Origin: Acidobacteriota bacterium
Lineage (GTDB): Bacteria > Acidobacteriota > Terriglobia > Terriglobales > Acidobacteriaceae
Assembly: GCA_021804965.1 (NCBI GenBank)
Contig: JAJZGG010000022.1
Coordinates: 1 to 36,421, forward strand
Reading direction: 5' to 3'
Length of the DNA stretch: 36,421 bases
The notes beneath the pieces were generated by a model. The model ran no database searches and was not told the origin of the DNA. It was given only the letters and a program-made list of their open reading frames with translations. This document shows, piece after piece, positions 16,829-25,334 of the stretch (positions within the stretch are counted from its first letter, which is position 1; each line of letters starts with the position of its first letter). Position numbers and translations under genes: made by a program.

Positions 16829-17997
16829 TTGTGGCTGGAATCATGAGCGGAACCTCGGCAGACGGTGTGGATGTGGCACTGGTGGAGATCCGCGCCCGCA
16901 GCCGGGAGGGAGTCGGCGTCACACTGCTGGCACACCGCGCATTTCCCTTTTCCCGCTCCATGCGGAATGCGATTCTGGCAGCCATGCAGGGCGAATCGAT
17001 GCCGGCGGCCGAATTTGCGCGATTGGGCTGGAGGCTGGGCATTGCCTATGCGGAAGCCGTGGAAGCGACGCTGCAGTCGCATCCCTGCGAACTGAAACTG
17101 ATTGGCTGTCACGGGCAGACGCTCTATCACCAGTCCACACCGGAGCGTTTTCTGGATCGGAAGTTTGCCTGCACCTGGCAGGCGGGTGAGGCTGCGCTGC
17201 TGGCTGCGCGGCTTCGGGTTCCCGTGGTTTCCAATTTTCGTCCCGCCGATGTGCTGGCCGGAGGACAGGGAGCACCGCTGGTTCCGCTGGCGGATTTTCT
17301 CTGCCTTCGGCATACGCGGCGTGCCCGCGTGCTCCAGAATATCGGCGGCATCGCCAACCTGACGGCAATTCCGGCCGGAGCCACCATCCAGCAGGTGCTG
17401 GCCTTCGACAGTGGACCGGGCAACATGGTAATCGATGCGCTGATGCAGCGGCTCTACGACCGCAGAATGGATGCCGGGGGCCGCGTGGCGGCACGGGGTA
17501 CGGTGCTGGAGTCCGTGGTACGGGAATCGATGCGCGCTGGATTCTTCCGCAGGCAACCGCCGAAAAGTGCCGGTCGCGAGGAGTTTGGCCGGGAGTATGC
17601 CGAAGCGCTGCTGCGCCGCTGTCGCAAGCTGAGCCAGCGCCCGGAGGATGCCGTGGCAACGGCCACAGCACTGACGGCCACATCGATTGTGGCGGCATAT
17701 CAGCGCTGGGTGGCGCCGCATCTGGGTTCGGCAGCCGTGGATGTGGTGGTCTCCGGGGGCGGCGCGCGCAATGCCACCCTGATGCAGCAGATGCAGGAGC
17801 AACTGAAGCCGCTGCCATGGCAGCTGACGACCAGTGATGCGATGGGATTTCCGGCAGAGGCCAAGGAGGCGATGGCTTTTGCCCTGCTGGCCTGGCAGAG
17901 TTGGCGCCGCAGGCCCGGAAACCTGCCGGCGGCAACCGGCGCCAGCGAAGCTGTGATTCTGGGCCAGATCACCCATGCTCCGGTGCCGCATGCTTAG
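16825..17997 (+). CDS. anmK: anhydro-N-acetylmuramic acid kinase
   Basis: A 390-residue kinase that opens and phosphorylates 1,6-anhydro-MurNAc to MurNAc-6-phosphate, acting on the product released by NagZ and an amidase. The ATG at 16825 overlaps the nagZ stop and gives the conserved N-terminus MIVAGIMSGTSADGVDVAL. GCHGQTLYH, NIGGIANLT, the catalytic region AFDSGPGNMVID and the late VSGGGARNATLM motif all match the family. Together with nagZ it forms a coherent recycling module. MurQ, AmpG and AmpD are not in the window. Its end overlaps the next gene by 8 bases. Confidence 0.96.
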   Translation: MIVAGIMSGTSADGVDVALVEIRARSREGVGVTLLAHRAFPFSRSMRNAILAAMQGESMPAAEFARLGWRLGIAYAEAVEATLQSHPCELKLIGCHGQTLYHQSTPERFLDRKFACTWQAGEAALLAARLRVPVVSNFRPADVLAGGQGAPLVPLADFLCLRHTRRARVLQNIGGIANLTAIPAGATIQQVLAFDSGPGNMVIDALMQRLYDRRMDAGGRVAARGTVLESVVRESMRAGFFRRQPPKSAGREEFGREYAEALLRRCRKLSQRPEDAVATATALTATSIVAAYQRWVAPHLGSAAVDVVVSGGGARNATLMQQMQEQLKPLPWQLTTSDAMGFPAEAKEAMAFALLAWQSWRRRPGNLPAATGASEAVILGQITHAPVPHA

Positions 17998-19597
17998 CTG
18001 GCGGCGCATCGGCTGGCTGGCTACGGCAGCCACATGCCTGCTGGTGGCCGGATGCCATGGAGCGCGGCGCGATCCGGGAACGATTGTCTTCCTGATTGAA
18101 AGCAGCCCGAATAGTCTTGATCCGCGCGTGGGTACGGATGCGCAGTCCGAGCGCATCGATCCGCTGATGTTTGATGGGCTGGTGCAGCGGGATGCACACT
18201 TTCACTTTCAGCCGGCCCTGGCCACGGACTGGACTCAGCCTGACCCGCTGACACTGATCTTTCACCTGCGCCGCGATGTTCGATTCTCCGATGGCCGCAG
18301 GCTGACCGCTGCCGATGTGGTCTGGACGCTGGAGTCAATGCGCAAGGGCTGGGTGGTCACGCCCAAAGCGGCAAGCTATGACGCGGTGGCGAGCGTGGAC
18401 GCTCCCGACTCCTGGACGGTACGGCTGCGACTGAAGCATCCCGACCTCTTTCTGCTGGGCAATCTCTCGTCTTCGGCCATGGGCATTGTGCCTGCCGGCA
18501 GCGGTGCGGATTTCTGGCAGCATCCGGTCGGCACCGGTGCCTTTCGGCTGGTCCGGCAGGAGATGGACAAGGAGGTTCTGCTCGAACGGAATCCCTATGC
18601 CTGGCAGCAGGCAGCCGGGCCTGCAACTGGACCTGAAACCAAGTCTGGAACCAAGTCTGAAACCGGGTCTGAAACCGGGTCTGAAACCGTGCAGCGCGTG
18701 CGCTTTGCCGTGGTGCCGGATGCAACCACACGAGCCCTGGCGCTGCGCAAAGGCACAGCCGATATGGTCAGCAATGCCCTGCCCTCGGACATGCTCCCGG
18801 CGCTGGCGCAGGATCCGAAGTTGGTCGTCGAGGATTCGCCCGGCACCGAGGTGCAGTATCTGGCCTTCAACCTGCGCGATCCTGTGCTGAAGCAGCGCGC
18901 CGTGCGGGCGGCCATTGCCTATGCCGTGGATCGCAGGCTGATCGTCCAGACGCTGCTGGGCGGCCATGCCCAGTTGGCGGCCAGCCTGCTGCCAACCACG
19001 CATTGGGCATACACGCAGCAGGTGGAACAGTACGGATATGACCCCGGCAGGGCACGCGCACTGCTGGACGCGGCCGGATTTCCGGCAGGGCGCGATGGGG
19101 TGCGCCTTCGCCTGACGATGAAGACCAGCACCGACGAAGGCACGCGCCTGCTGGCCGTGGCCCTGCAGCAGCAGCTGGCGCAGGTTGGGATTGCGCTGGA
19201 GATTCACAGCATGGAGACGGCAACGTTTTTTGCCGACATCACCCATGGAGCGTTCCAGATGTATTCCCTGCGCTGGGTGGGCGGCAATGAGCAACCGGAT
19301 ATCTTTTCCTACGCCTTTTCGACCGCCAGAATACCTCCGCATGGGGCCAACCGCGAGCACTACTCCAACCCCGAGGTGGATCATCTGCTGGACGAAGCCG
19401 GCCGCGTGAACGACGAAGTAGCGCGCCGGGCAGACTATGTCCGGGTCCAGCAGCTGCTGGCCGCGGAGCTGCCGGTGGAAAATCTGTGGTATCTCGACTC
19501 CATTCTGGTCATGAACCGCCGGATTCACGACGTCAGGCCCAGTCCTTCCGGCGACTATCTCTTCCTGCGTACCGCAAAAGTCTCCACTCCGGAGTGA
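17990..19597 (+). CDS. family 5 extracellular substrate-binding lipoprotein (oligopeptide/muropeptide ABC importer)
   Basis: A 535-residue lipoprotein. The ATG at 17990 gives a short lipoprotein signal with lipobox LVAG-C22. SBP_bac_5 features include NSLDPRVGTDAQSERI, the signature FHLRRDVRFSDGRRLTAADVVW (about 85-106) and the C-terminal half VRAAIAYAVDRRLIVQTLLGG. Family knowledge: these bind oligopeptides, dipeptides, nickel or muropeptides (OppA, MppA, YejA). Overlap with anmK and the upstream nagZ suggest, by inference, cell-wall peptides or muropeptides as cargo. No permease follows directly; a DppC-type permease starts at the far end of the window. Residues 210-233 are a GSET-type tandem repeat not expected in the family. 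Confidence 0.92.
   Translation: MLSWRRIGWLATAATCLLVAGCHGARRDPGTIVFLIESSPNSLDPRVGTDAQSERIDPLMFDGLVQRDAHFHFQPALATDWTQPDPLTLIFHLRRDVRFSDGRRLTAADVVWTLESMRKGWVVTPKAASYDAVASVDAPDSWTVRLRLKHPDLFLLGNLSSSAMGIVPAGSGADFWQHPVGTGAFRLVRQEMDKEVLLERNPYAWQQAAGPATGPETKSGTKSETGSETGSETVQRVRFAVVPDATTRALALRKGTADMVSNALPSDMLPALAQDPKLVVEDSPGTEVQYLAFNLRDPVLKQRAVRAAIAYAVDRRLIVQTLLGGHAQLAASLLPTTHWAYTQQVEQYGYDPGRARALLDAAGFPAGRDGVRLRLTMKTSTDEGTRLLAVALQQQLAQVGIALEIHSMETATFFADITHGAFQMYSLRWVGGNEQPDIFSYAFSTARIPPHGANREHYSNPEVDHLLDEAGRVNDEVARRADYVRVQQLLAAELPVENLWYLDSILVMNRRIHDVRPSPSGDYLFLRTAKVSTPE
18617..18688. repeat. six 12-bp tandem repeats inside the substrate-binding protein gene
   Basis: Six in-frame copies of a 12-base unit, ending in two exact copies of GGGTCTGAAACC, encode GPAT-GPET-KSGT-KSET-GSET-GSET. 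The upstream copies are progressively more diverged. The unit is a multiple of three, so slippage changes loop length only. Confidence 0.92.
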
Positions 19598-19726
19598 ATT
19601 CTTTCAACTTTTTTACGGACTGATTCGTCACAGAAGACAGAGTGCCCGGGCAGCAGCGAGCAAGGCGAAGCCGCAACGCAGGCAGAGGCGGCAACGACCC
19701 GGAGCGAAGTATCTGGAGCGAAGGCA

Positions 19727-21013
19727 ATGTCTGGCAAAGTTTGGAAAATGGCAGCGGGGACATGCGGCATCGTGCTGCTGAATCTGGCAGCAATGGCCGC
19801 CCGTCCACATCACGCGGCACAGGCTGCAGCAAATTCGGGAGCCAATCCCGGACATGTGGTCGGCGCCATCACGTCCCTGACCGGCAACACCATCGAGATT
19901 CGTACCGACCAGGGTACAAGCTATGCCGTGAGCATTCCTGCAGGAGTGAAACTGCTGCGCGTGGAACCCGGAGCCAAGACCCTGGGCAATGCACAGGCCA
20001 TCGCCGTCGGCGACATGGGCATTGGCGACCGCGTGCTGGTGCGACTGGCCGCCGGCGACAGCGCGCCCTTTGCCGCCACCTCGGTGATTGATATTCCGCA
20101 TGCAGCCATCGTGGCCCGTCAGCGGGAAGAACAGATGGAATGGCAGATGCACGGCGTGGGCGGGCTGGTAAAGAGCGTGGACGCAGCCAGCGGCACAATC
20201 GTGCTGACCACCGGTGCCGGCAAAACCTCCAAGGAAGTCACGCTGAAAACCAACACGGCCACGGTGCTGCGCCGCTATGCGGCCGACTCCGTCGACTATT
20301 CCAAGGCAACCGTTGCCCCGCTTTCGGCCATCCAGCCGGGCGACCAGCTCCGTGCCTTGCTGGACGCCACCGCTGCGGGCCCGGACAAAGTCGCGAGAGA
20401 GATTGTCTCCGGAAGCTTCCGGAACGTGGCAGGGCGCATCAGCAACGTGAACAGCAAGGCGGAAACCATCACACTGCGCGATCTGATGACCAGGAAGAAC
20501 GTCACGGTCCACATCAACGCAGTCTCCCAGATGCGGCAACTGACGGCTGAACAGGCCAATCAGATCGCTGCTGCCACCAAGGGCATCCCGGCTGGCCATG
20601 GCATGGGGCAGGGTGCGGGAGCCATGCATCCGGGAGCTCCCGGCCAGATGGGTGCCGGGCAGATGGGAGCCGGGCAGATGGGAGCCGGGCAGGGACAGGG
20701 CGGCTGGCAGCGACCTGCCGGGATGGCCTCCGGTGCGGCTTCCGGTGCCATGCATGCCAAGGGAGCCGGTGCTGCGCCGGGCGGCATGGACCCGCAGCAG
20801 ATTCTGCGCCGGGCGACCGTGATTCAACTCAAGGATCTGCATAAAGGGGATGCCGTGATGCTGGTGGGCACGGCAGGAGGCGACGACGTGACAGCCATAA
20901 CGCTGCTGTCCGGCGTGGAGCCGCTGCTCGAGTCCTCGGCATCGACGCAGAATGCGCTGATGGCGAACTGGAGCATGGGCTCCGGCTCCGATCAGTCGGA
21001 CGCAACACAGTAG
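19727..21013 (+). CDS. exported DUF5666-like beta-repeat protein
   Basis: A 428-residue protein with an N-terminal signal (MAAGTCGIVLLNLAAMA) and no lipobox. The mature part has at least three related beta units of about 80 residues (about 43-130, 143-225, 233-290), each opening with a phrase such as VVGAITSLTGNTIEIRTDQG, VGGLVKSVDAASGTIVLTT or VAGRISNVNSKAETITLRD, and a fourth, shorter stretch at about 365-410. This resembles the OB-like DUF5666 domain, whose function is unknown. Between the third and fourth lies a Gly/Met/Gln/Ala-rich linker with the pentapeptide GQMGA repeated. It sits 129 bases after the substrate-binding protein and 123 bases before the TonB-dependent receptor, in the same direction. 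GGAG lies 8 bases before the ATG. Confidence 0.75.
   Translation: MSGKVWKMAAGTCGIVLLNLAAMAARPHHAAQAAANSGANPGHVVGAITSLTGNTIEIRTDQGTSYAVSIPAGVKLLRVEPGAKTLGNAQAIAVGDMGIGDRVLVRLAAGDSAPFAATSVIDIPHAAIVARQREEQMEWQMHGVGGLVKSVDAASGTIVLTTGAGKTSKEVTLKTNTATVLRRYAADSVDYSKATVAPLSAIQPGDQLRALLDATAAGPDKVAREIVSGSFRNVAGRISNVNSKAETITLRDLMTRKNVTVHINAVSQMRQLTAEQANQIAAATKGIPAGHGMGQGAGAMHPGAPGQMGAGQMGAGQMGAGQGQGGWQRPAGMASGAASGAMHAKGAGAAPGGMDPQQILRRATVIQLKDLHKGDAVMLVGTAGGDDVTAITLLSGVEPLLESSASTQNALMANWSMGSGSDQSDATQ
20642..20686. repeat. three 15-bp tandem repeats in the DUF5666-like gene
   Basis: Two exact copies of GGGCAGATGGGAGCC (20657-20671, 20672-20686) are preceded by one diverged copy (20642-20656). They encode the GQMGA repeats of the linker and keep the frame. 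Confidence 0.88.
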
Positions 21014-21136
21014 GAAGCAGGCGGCAATCGTCGGTTCTGGCAAGCACAGGACCGGCGCAACGAGTGCCAGACCGAGACAAGGGAATACCATTCATCCCGA
21101 CGCAGCCTTGTGCCGCGTTGCATACGAGGGGACCGC

Positions 21137-24082
21137 GTGTACGCTAAGCTGAGATTTTTCCTGATAGGGTTTCTGATTGCCGTGGGATGCTGCGGTGCGC
21201 TGCAGGCGCAAAGCGGCACAAGCCAAGCCGGAGGCGCCACCGTCCATGGCCAGGTCGCCGATCCCACCGGGGCCTTGATCCCGGGAGCGGTGGTCACGGT
21301 GAACAATGCCAGCGGCAAGGCTGTGGCCACGGCCACGGCAGACGCCAGCGGTGACTTCGCCATCCACAATGTGGCTCCTGGCAGCTATGTGGTCATGGTG
21401 ACAGCACCGGGCTTTGCGCCCTTTGTCTCGCCTGCTCTCACGCTGGAGCCCGGCCAATCCAAAAAGCTCGATGTGGCCTTGGCCATCCAGCAGGCGGAGC
21501 AGAGTGTGGTGGTCAGCGACGATACGCCGACCATCAGCACGGAGGCCTCCAACAATGCCAACAGCGTCATCATCACGGGCAAGGATATCGATGCGCTCTC
21601 CGATGATCCGACCGAGCTGCAGAATGAGCTTTCGGCGCTTGCCGGTCCGTCTGCCGGTCCCAATGGCGGGCAGATTTACATCGATGGATTCGCCGGCGGG
21701 CAGCTCCCGCCCAAATCCTCCATCCGCGAGATTCGCGTCAACCAGAACCCGTTTTCCGCAGAGTATGATCGTCTGGGCTATGGACGCATCGAGATCCTGA
21801 CCAAGCCTGGTACCGACCAGCTGCACGGGCAGTTCTTCATCCAGGGCAACCCCAGCCAGTTCAACACGGCCAACCCGCTGATCAGGACTGGAATCCCCTC
21901 CTATTACAGCTATCAGTACAACGGCACGGTGAGCGGATCCATCAAGAAGAACACCTCCTTCTTTGTCTCCGCGGAGCATCGGAACATCAACAACCTGAGC
22001 GCGTATGATGCGCCCTGCTCGGCCACCGGTGATTGCTCGGTCGGCGTCAGCGGCACGATCAACAACCCGCACGTCCGCACGAATCTCACGGCGCGGCTGG
22101 ATCGACAGTTTGGCGAAAAGAATACGCTGACGGCGCGCTATCAGTACTACCACAACAACATTCAGGGAAGCCTGGGCGCAACCCAGTTGCCCACGCTGGC
22201 CACTGCCACCGCATCCAACTTCAACCAGATTCAGCTCGGCGACACGGAGATCATCAACGATCATTTCGTCAACGAGACGCGCTTTGAATACAATCGGTCG
22301 ATTTCGACGGGGACACCTGTCAGCACGGCCCCGGACCTGATTATTCAGCAGGGTGGATTCTCCACCGGCGGCGCATTCAGCCAGTCCAGCCACGATCACT
22401 TCGACCAGATGGAGCTGCAGAATCTCTCCACGCTTTCGCTCGGTGCGCATGCGGTCAAGTTCGGCTTCCGGGCGCGCGACTTCCGGGATGCGAACTTCTC
22501 GAACTCCGGCTTCAACGGAACCTTCATCTTCTCCAAGAACAGTGACTTTACCAATGCTGTGCAGAATCCCGCCACAGCCAACCCCATCCAGCTCACCTAC
22601 TCCACCGGGCAGCAGAATGCTCTGGCCAACGTCTTTGACGCAGCGCTCTGGGTCTCCGATGACTGGCGCGTGAGCAGCCGCCTGACCGTCTCCGGTGGTG
22701 TGCGCTGGGAGGCACAGAACCATGTGGCGGATCATAACGACTGGGCGCCGCGCGTCTCCATGGCCTGGGCACTGGATGGTCGCAACGGCAAGCCGTCGAA
22801 GACAGTTCTTCGTGCCGGCTATGGCATCTTCTATGACCGGTTCACGATCGAAAGCCTGTTGGGCATCAACCGCTCCCTTGAGCAGCAGCAGTACGCCGTG
22901 CTGAATAACAGCGCCGCCACGCAGGCAGCCCTGGCCAACTGCTTTGCCCAGAGCCAGACCACATTCAATCCGACGGCCTGCAACATCGGCCAGCCCACAA
23001 CGCGCACCATCAACCAGGTCACGCCCAACTATCACTCGCCCTATGCCCAGCAGTTCGCAGCCAGCCTGGAGCGGCAGTTGAGCAAGGGCATGACCGGCAC
23101 GGTGACGTACCTGCATACGACTGGCGATCATCAGCTGGTGGAGATCAACGCGAATGCACCGTACTTCCCCACCTACGATCCTGCGCAAGGCAATATCTAT
23201 CGCTACCTGAGCGAGGGATTCTTCAAGGAAGATCAGGTCATCTTCAACGCCCGCGCGCAGATCAATCCGCGCCTCGGCTTCTTCGGCTTCTACACCCTGA
23301 GCATTGCCGATACCGACGGTGCCTCGCAGAACAGCGTAACGACCAACAGCATCTCCCCGGTCTCCAACTCGCTGAACATTCATCAGGACTACGGCCCGGC
23401 AGGCTTTGTCTCGCGCCATACCGTCTTCGTGATTGGCAACTATCTGGGTCCCTGGGGCATCCGCCTGAATCCCTTTCTGCTGGCCCGGTCCGGACATCCC
23501 TTCAACATCACGCTGCCGAACGATCCCTACGGAGATACCTTCCTGAATCATCGTCCCGGACTGGCACAGACCTCGGACTGCACGGTCAACTCCACCCGTT
23601 ACAAGCAGACAGCCTATGGCTGCCTGGATACGGAACCGACGCTATCCCCGGGTGAGGCGCTCATCAAGAACAATGCCGGAAACGGACCCGCGGCTGTCGC
23701 ATTCAACCTGCGTATCAGCAAGGAAATCGCAGTGGGACCGAAGGTCAAGAGCATGGCCCACTTCGGCTATCCCGGTGGCGGTGGACGCCGAGGCGGCGGT
23801 GTAGGCGGCGGCTTTGGCGGCGGCGGCTTTTCCGGTCCGGGTGGCCCGGGAATCTTCGGCGGACCTGGAGTTCCCAGAAAGTACCATCTGAACTTCAGCA
23901 TCCAGGCCTTGAACCTATTCAACAACCATGACTACGGCACGCCGAACGGAACGGTCATTGCACCCGGCAACCTGGGCAGCGCGCCGGATCTCTTCGGCCA
24001 CTCCCAAAGCATGGCGCGAGGACTCTACTCCAACGGATCCGCCGTAAGGCGCATCTATGCCCAGGCGGTCTTCACCTTCTAG
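21137..24082 (+). CDS. TonB-dependent receptor, Oar-like, with carboxypeptidase-regulatory domain
   Basis: A 981-residue outer-membrane transporter. The GTG at 21137 is chosen because GAGGGG lies five bases upstream and a compact signal peptide follows (MYAKLRFFLIGFLIAVGCCGALQA, mature N-terminus Q25). Residues about 30-115 are a CarboxypepD_reg/CNA-B-like beta sandwich (VHGQVADPTGALIPGAVVTV). About 120-235 is the plug, with GGQIYIDGF and SIREIRVNQNPFSAEYDRLGYGRIEILTKPG. The remainder is a barrel with many aromatic strands, ending YAQAVFTF, a terminal-Phe signal for BAM insertion. A Gly-rich insert (about 885-915) precedes the last strands. I see no obvious TonB box. Family knowledge: Acidobacteria carry many such receptors, proposed to import sugars or peptides; the substrate is unknown. 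Confidence 0.95.
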   Translation: MYAKLRFFLIGFLIAVGCCGALQAQSGTSQAGGATVHGQVADPTGALIPGAVVTVNNASGKAVATATADASGDFAIHNVAPGSYVVMVTAPGFAPFVSPALTLEPGQSKKLDVALAIQQAEQSVVVSDDTPTISTEASNNANSVIITGKDIDALSDDPTELQNELSALAGPSAGPNGGQIYIDGFAGGQLPPKSSIREIRVNQNPFSAEYDRLGYGRIEILTKPGTDQLHGQFFIQGNPSQFNTANPLIRTGIPSYYSYQYNGTVSGSIKKNTSFFVSAEHRNINNLSAYDAPCSATGDCSVGVSGTINNPHVRTNLTARLDRQFGEKNTLTARYQYYHNNIQGSLGATQLPTLATATASNFNQIQLGDTEIINDHFVNETRFEYNRSISTGTPVSTAPDLIIQQGGFSTGGAFSQSSHDHFDQMELQNLSTLSLGAHAVKFGFRARDFRDANFSNSGFNGTFIFSKNSDFTNAVQNPATANPIQLTYSTGQQNALANVFDAALWVSDDWRVSSRLTVSGGVRWEAQNHVADHNDWAPRVSMAWALDGRNGKPSKTVLRAGYGIFYDRFTIESLLGINRSLEQQQYAVLNNSAATQAALANCFAQSQTTFNPTACNIGQPTTRTINQVTPNYHSPYAQQFAASLERQLSKGMTGTVTYLHTTGDHQLVEINANAPYFPTYDPAQGNIYRYLSEGFFKEDQVIFNARAQINPRLGFFGFYTLSIADTDGASQNSVTTNSISPVSNSLNIHQDYGPAGFVSRHTVFVIGNYLGPWGIRLNPFLLARSGHPFNITLPNDPYGDTFLNHRPGLAQTSDCTVNSTRYKQTAYGCLDTEPTLSPGEALIKNNAGNGPAAVAFNLRISKEIAVGPKVKSMAHFGYPGGGGRRGGGVGGGFGGGGFSGPGGPGIFGGPGVPRKYHLNFSIQALNLFNNHDYGTPNGTVIAPGNLGSAPDLFGHSQSMARGLYSNGSAVRRIYAQAVFTF

Positions 24083-24101
24083 GCTCGGACCACACCAAAG
24101 C

Positions 24102-24140
24102 AAAAAATCCCCGGCGCAGACTCTGCGTCGGGGATTTTTT
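24102..24140. terminator. strong bidirectional intrinsic terminator
   Basis: Inverted repeat with arms AAAAAATCCCCGGCGCAGA (24102-24120) and TCTGCGTCGGGGATTTTTT (24122-24140), one G-U mismatch. It has a six-T run on each strand, between the convergent TonB-dependent receptor and ATP-grasp genes. Confidence 0.95.
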
Positions 24141-24207
24141 CTGAAGCAAGTGCGGAATGCCGATTCTGGTCACAGCCTGGTCGAAGCGCAGGCTGTGCTT
24201 CCGTGCA

Positions 24208-25233
24208 TCAGTCCGCTGCCTTTTTCGGTGCCTGCTTCTGCTTTGCCGCGGATGCAGCCTTGGCCTTGGCAGCGGGCTTGGATTTTTTCGCAGCCGGTTG
24301 ATCCGGATTCAAAAAGCCAAACCAGCGAAGCTCCCGATATTCCACCGGCGATTTCTTCGCCTTCTCGATTGCCAGCGCCGCCACTTCCGAGACGATCCAC
24401 TCGAAGTTCTTTTCACCGACCGAATGCAGATCGGCGTCGGGAGCGGGATTCATGAAGTCAATGGCGTAGGGAATGCCCTTTTCCACGGCAAACTCCACCG
24501 TATTCAGATCATAGCCAAGTGCCCGGCAGAGCTTCAGCGCGTCCTGCTCCACCCGGCGCAACAGTGCCTTGCTGTACACCGGCGGATTCTGCAGATAGCG
24601 CTCGGCATGCGGCAGGCGCGGGTCATAGGGCATGATGTGAACCTTGCGCTGCCCCACGACATAGCAGCGGAAGTACTCCTGAAAATCCACGGCCTTCTGA
24701 TACATCATGCAGAGATCGCGGGACTGGTCATAGGCTTCAAAGAACTGCTGGCGGTTGTGGATGTGATAGACATCCCGCCAGCCGCCCCCATCGATGGGCT
24801 TCATGAATCCATGCTCGCCGACATAATCGAATACGGCGTCCCAATGAAGGGGGTATTCGAGATTGCGCATGGAGCGGTCCGTGGTGCCTTCCGGATGACT
24901 TTTGTGGGGCAGGATCACCGTGGGAGGAACCGCCACACCGATGCGGGCAGCGAGCGAGTAGTTAAAAAATTTGTCGTCTGCAGACCACCAGAATGGGTTG
25001 TTAATGATGGCAGTTCCCTGCAGCGCTGCATGCTTGAGCAGGGCCCGATAGAACGGAATGTCGTGGGAGATGCGATCCACGAGAACGGCATAGCGCGGCG
25101 GTGCATCGAGCCGGACAGCGCCCGTCTCCACAAACTCAGCCGAGATGCCCTCCACATGCAAGGCATTGATGCGCTCGACCAGCGCGCCGGGGAAGCTGTT
25201 TTCCATGCCAAAGAGGACACCGATCTTTTTCAT
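24208..25233 (-). CDS. ATP-grasp superfamily ligase-like protein with Lys/Ala-rich tail
   Basis: A 341-residue protein, well started (GGAGGG upstream of the ATG). The N-terminal part (MKKIGVLFGMENSFPGALVERIN) is a pre-ATP-grasp Rossmann-like domain. The central part shows an ATP-grasp core: the FMKPIDGGGWRDVY glycine loop (about 143-156), nucleotide-binding strand CMMYQKAVDFQEYFRCYVVG and the metal-binding end TVEFAVEKGIPYAIDFMNPAPD (about 245-266). Family knowledge: ATP-grasp enzymes form acyl-phosphates and ligate carboxylates to amines or thiols; the substrates here are unknown, though it resembles RimK and peptide-ligase-like proteins. The last 35 residues are almost all Lys, Ala, Pro and Gln. 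It is the last gene of a leftward set, 101 bases after terC, and shares a terminator with the receptor. Confidence 0.82.
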   Translation of the reverse strand: MKKIGVLFGMENSFPGALVERINALHVEGISAEFVETGAVRLDAPPRYAVLVDRISHDIPFYRALLKHAALQGTAIINNPFWWSADDKFFNYSLAARIGVAVPPTVILPHKSHPEGTTDRSMRNLEYPLHWDAVFDYVGEHGFMKPIDGGGWRDVYHIHNRQQFFEAYDQSRDLCMMYQKAVDFQEYFRCYVVGQRKVHIMPYDPRLPHAERYLQNPPVYSKALLRRVEQDALKLCRALGYDLNTVEFAVEKGIPYAIDFMNPAPDADLHSVGEKNFEWIVSEVAALAIEKAKKSPVEYRELRWFGFLNPDQPAAKKSKPAAKAKAASAAKQKQAPKKAAD

Positions 25234-25334
25234 GCTGAGAACCCTCCGGAAAGAATTGCATGCACACGCAGGAAGTCCGTACCCGTTCAGTGTATGTCAG
25301 TCCGTTCGGATTGCCGATGAGGCAGGGCTGCGAA

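Noticed and set aside
17990-18055. Twin-arginine signal in the substrate-binding lipoprotein (WRRIGWL)
   Set aside because: It has adjacent Arg residues, but the S/T-R-R-x-F-L-K context is missing; an ordinary lipoprotein signal explains it.
21092-23551. An 819-codon minus-strand open frame
   Set aside because: It is antisense to the TonB-dependent receptor; it has no signal peptide, domain or ribosome site.
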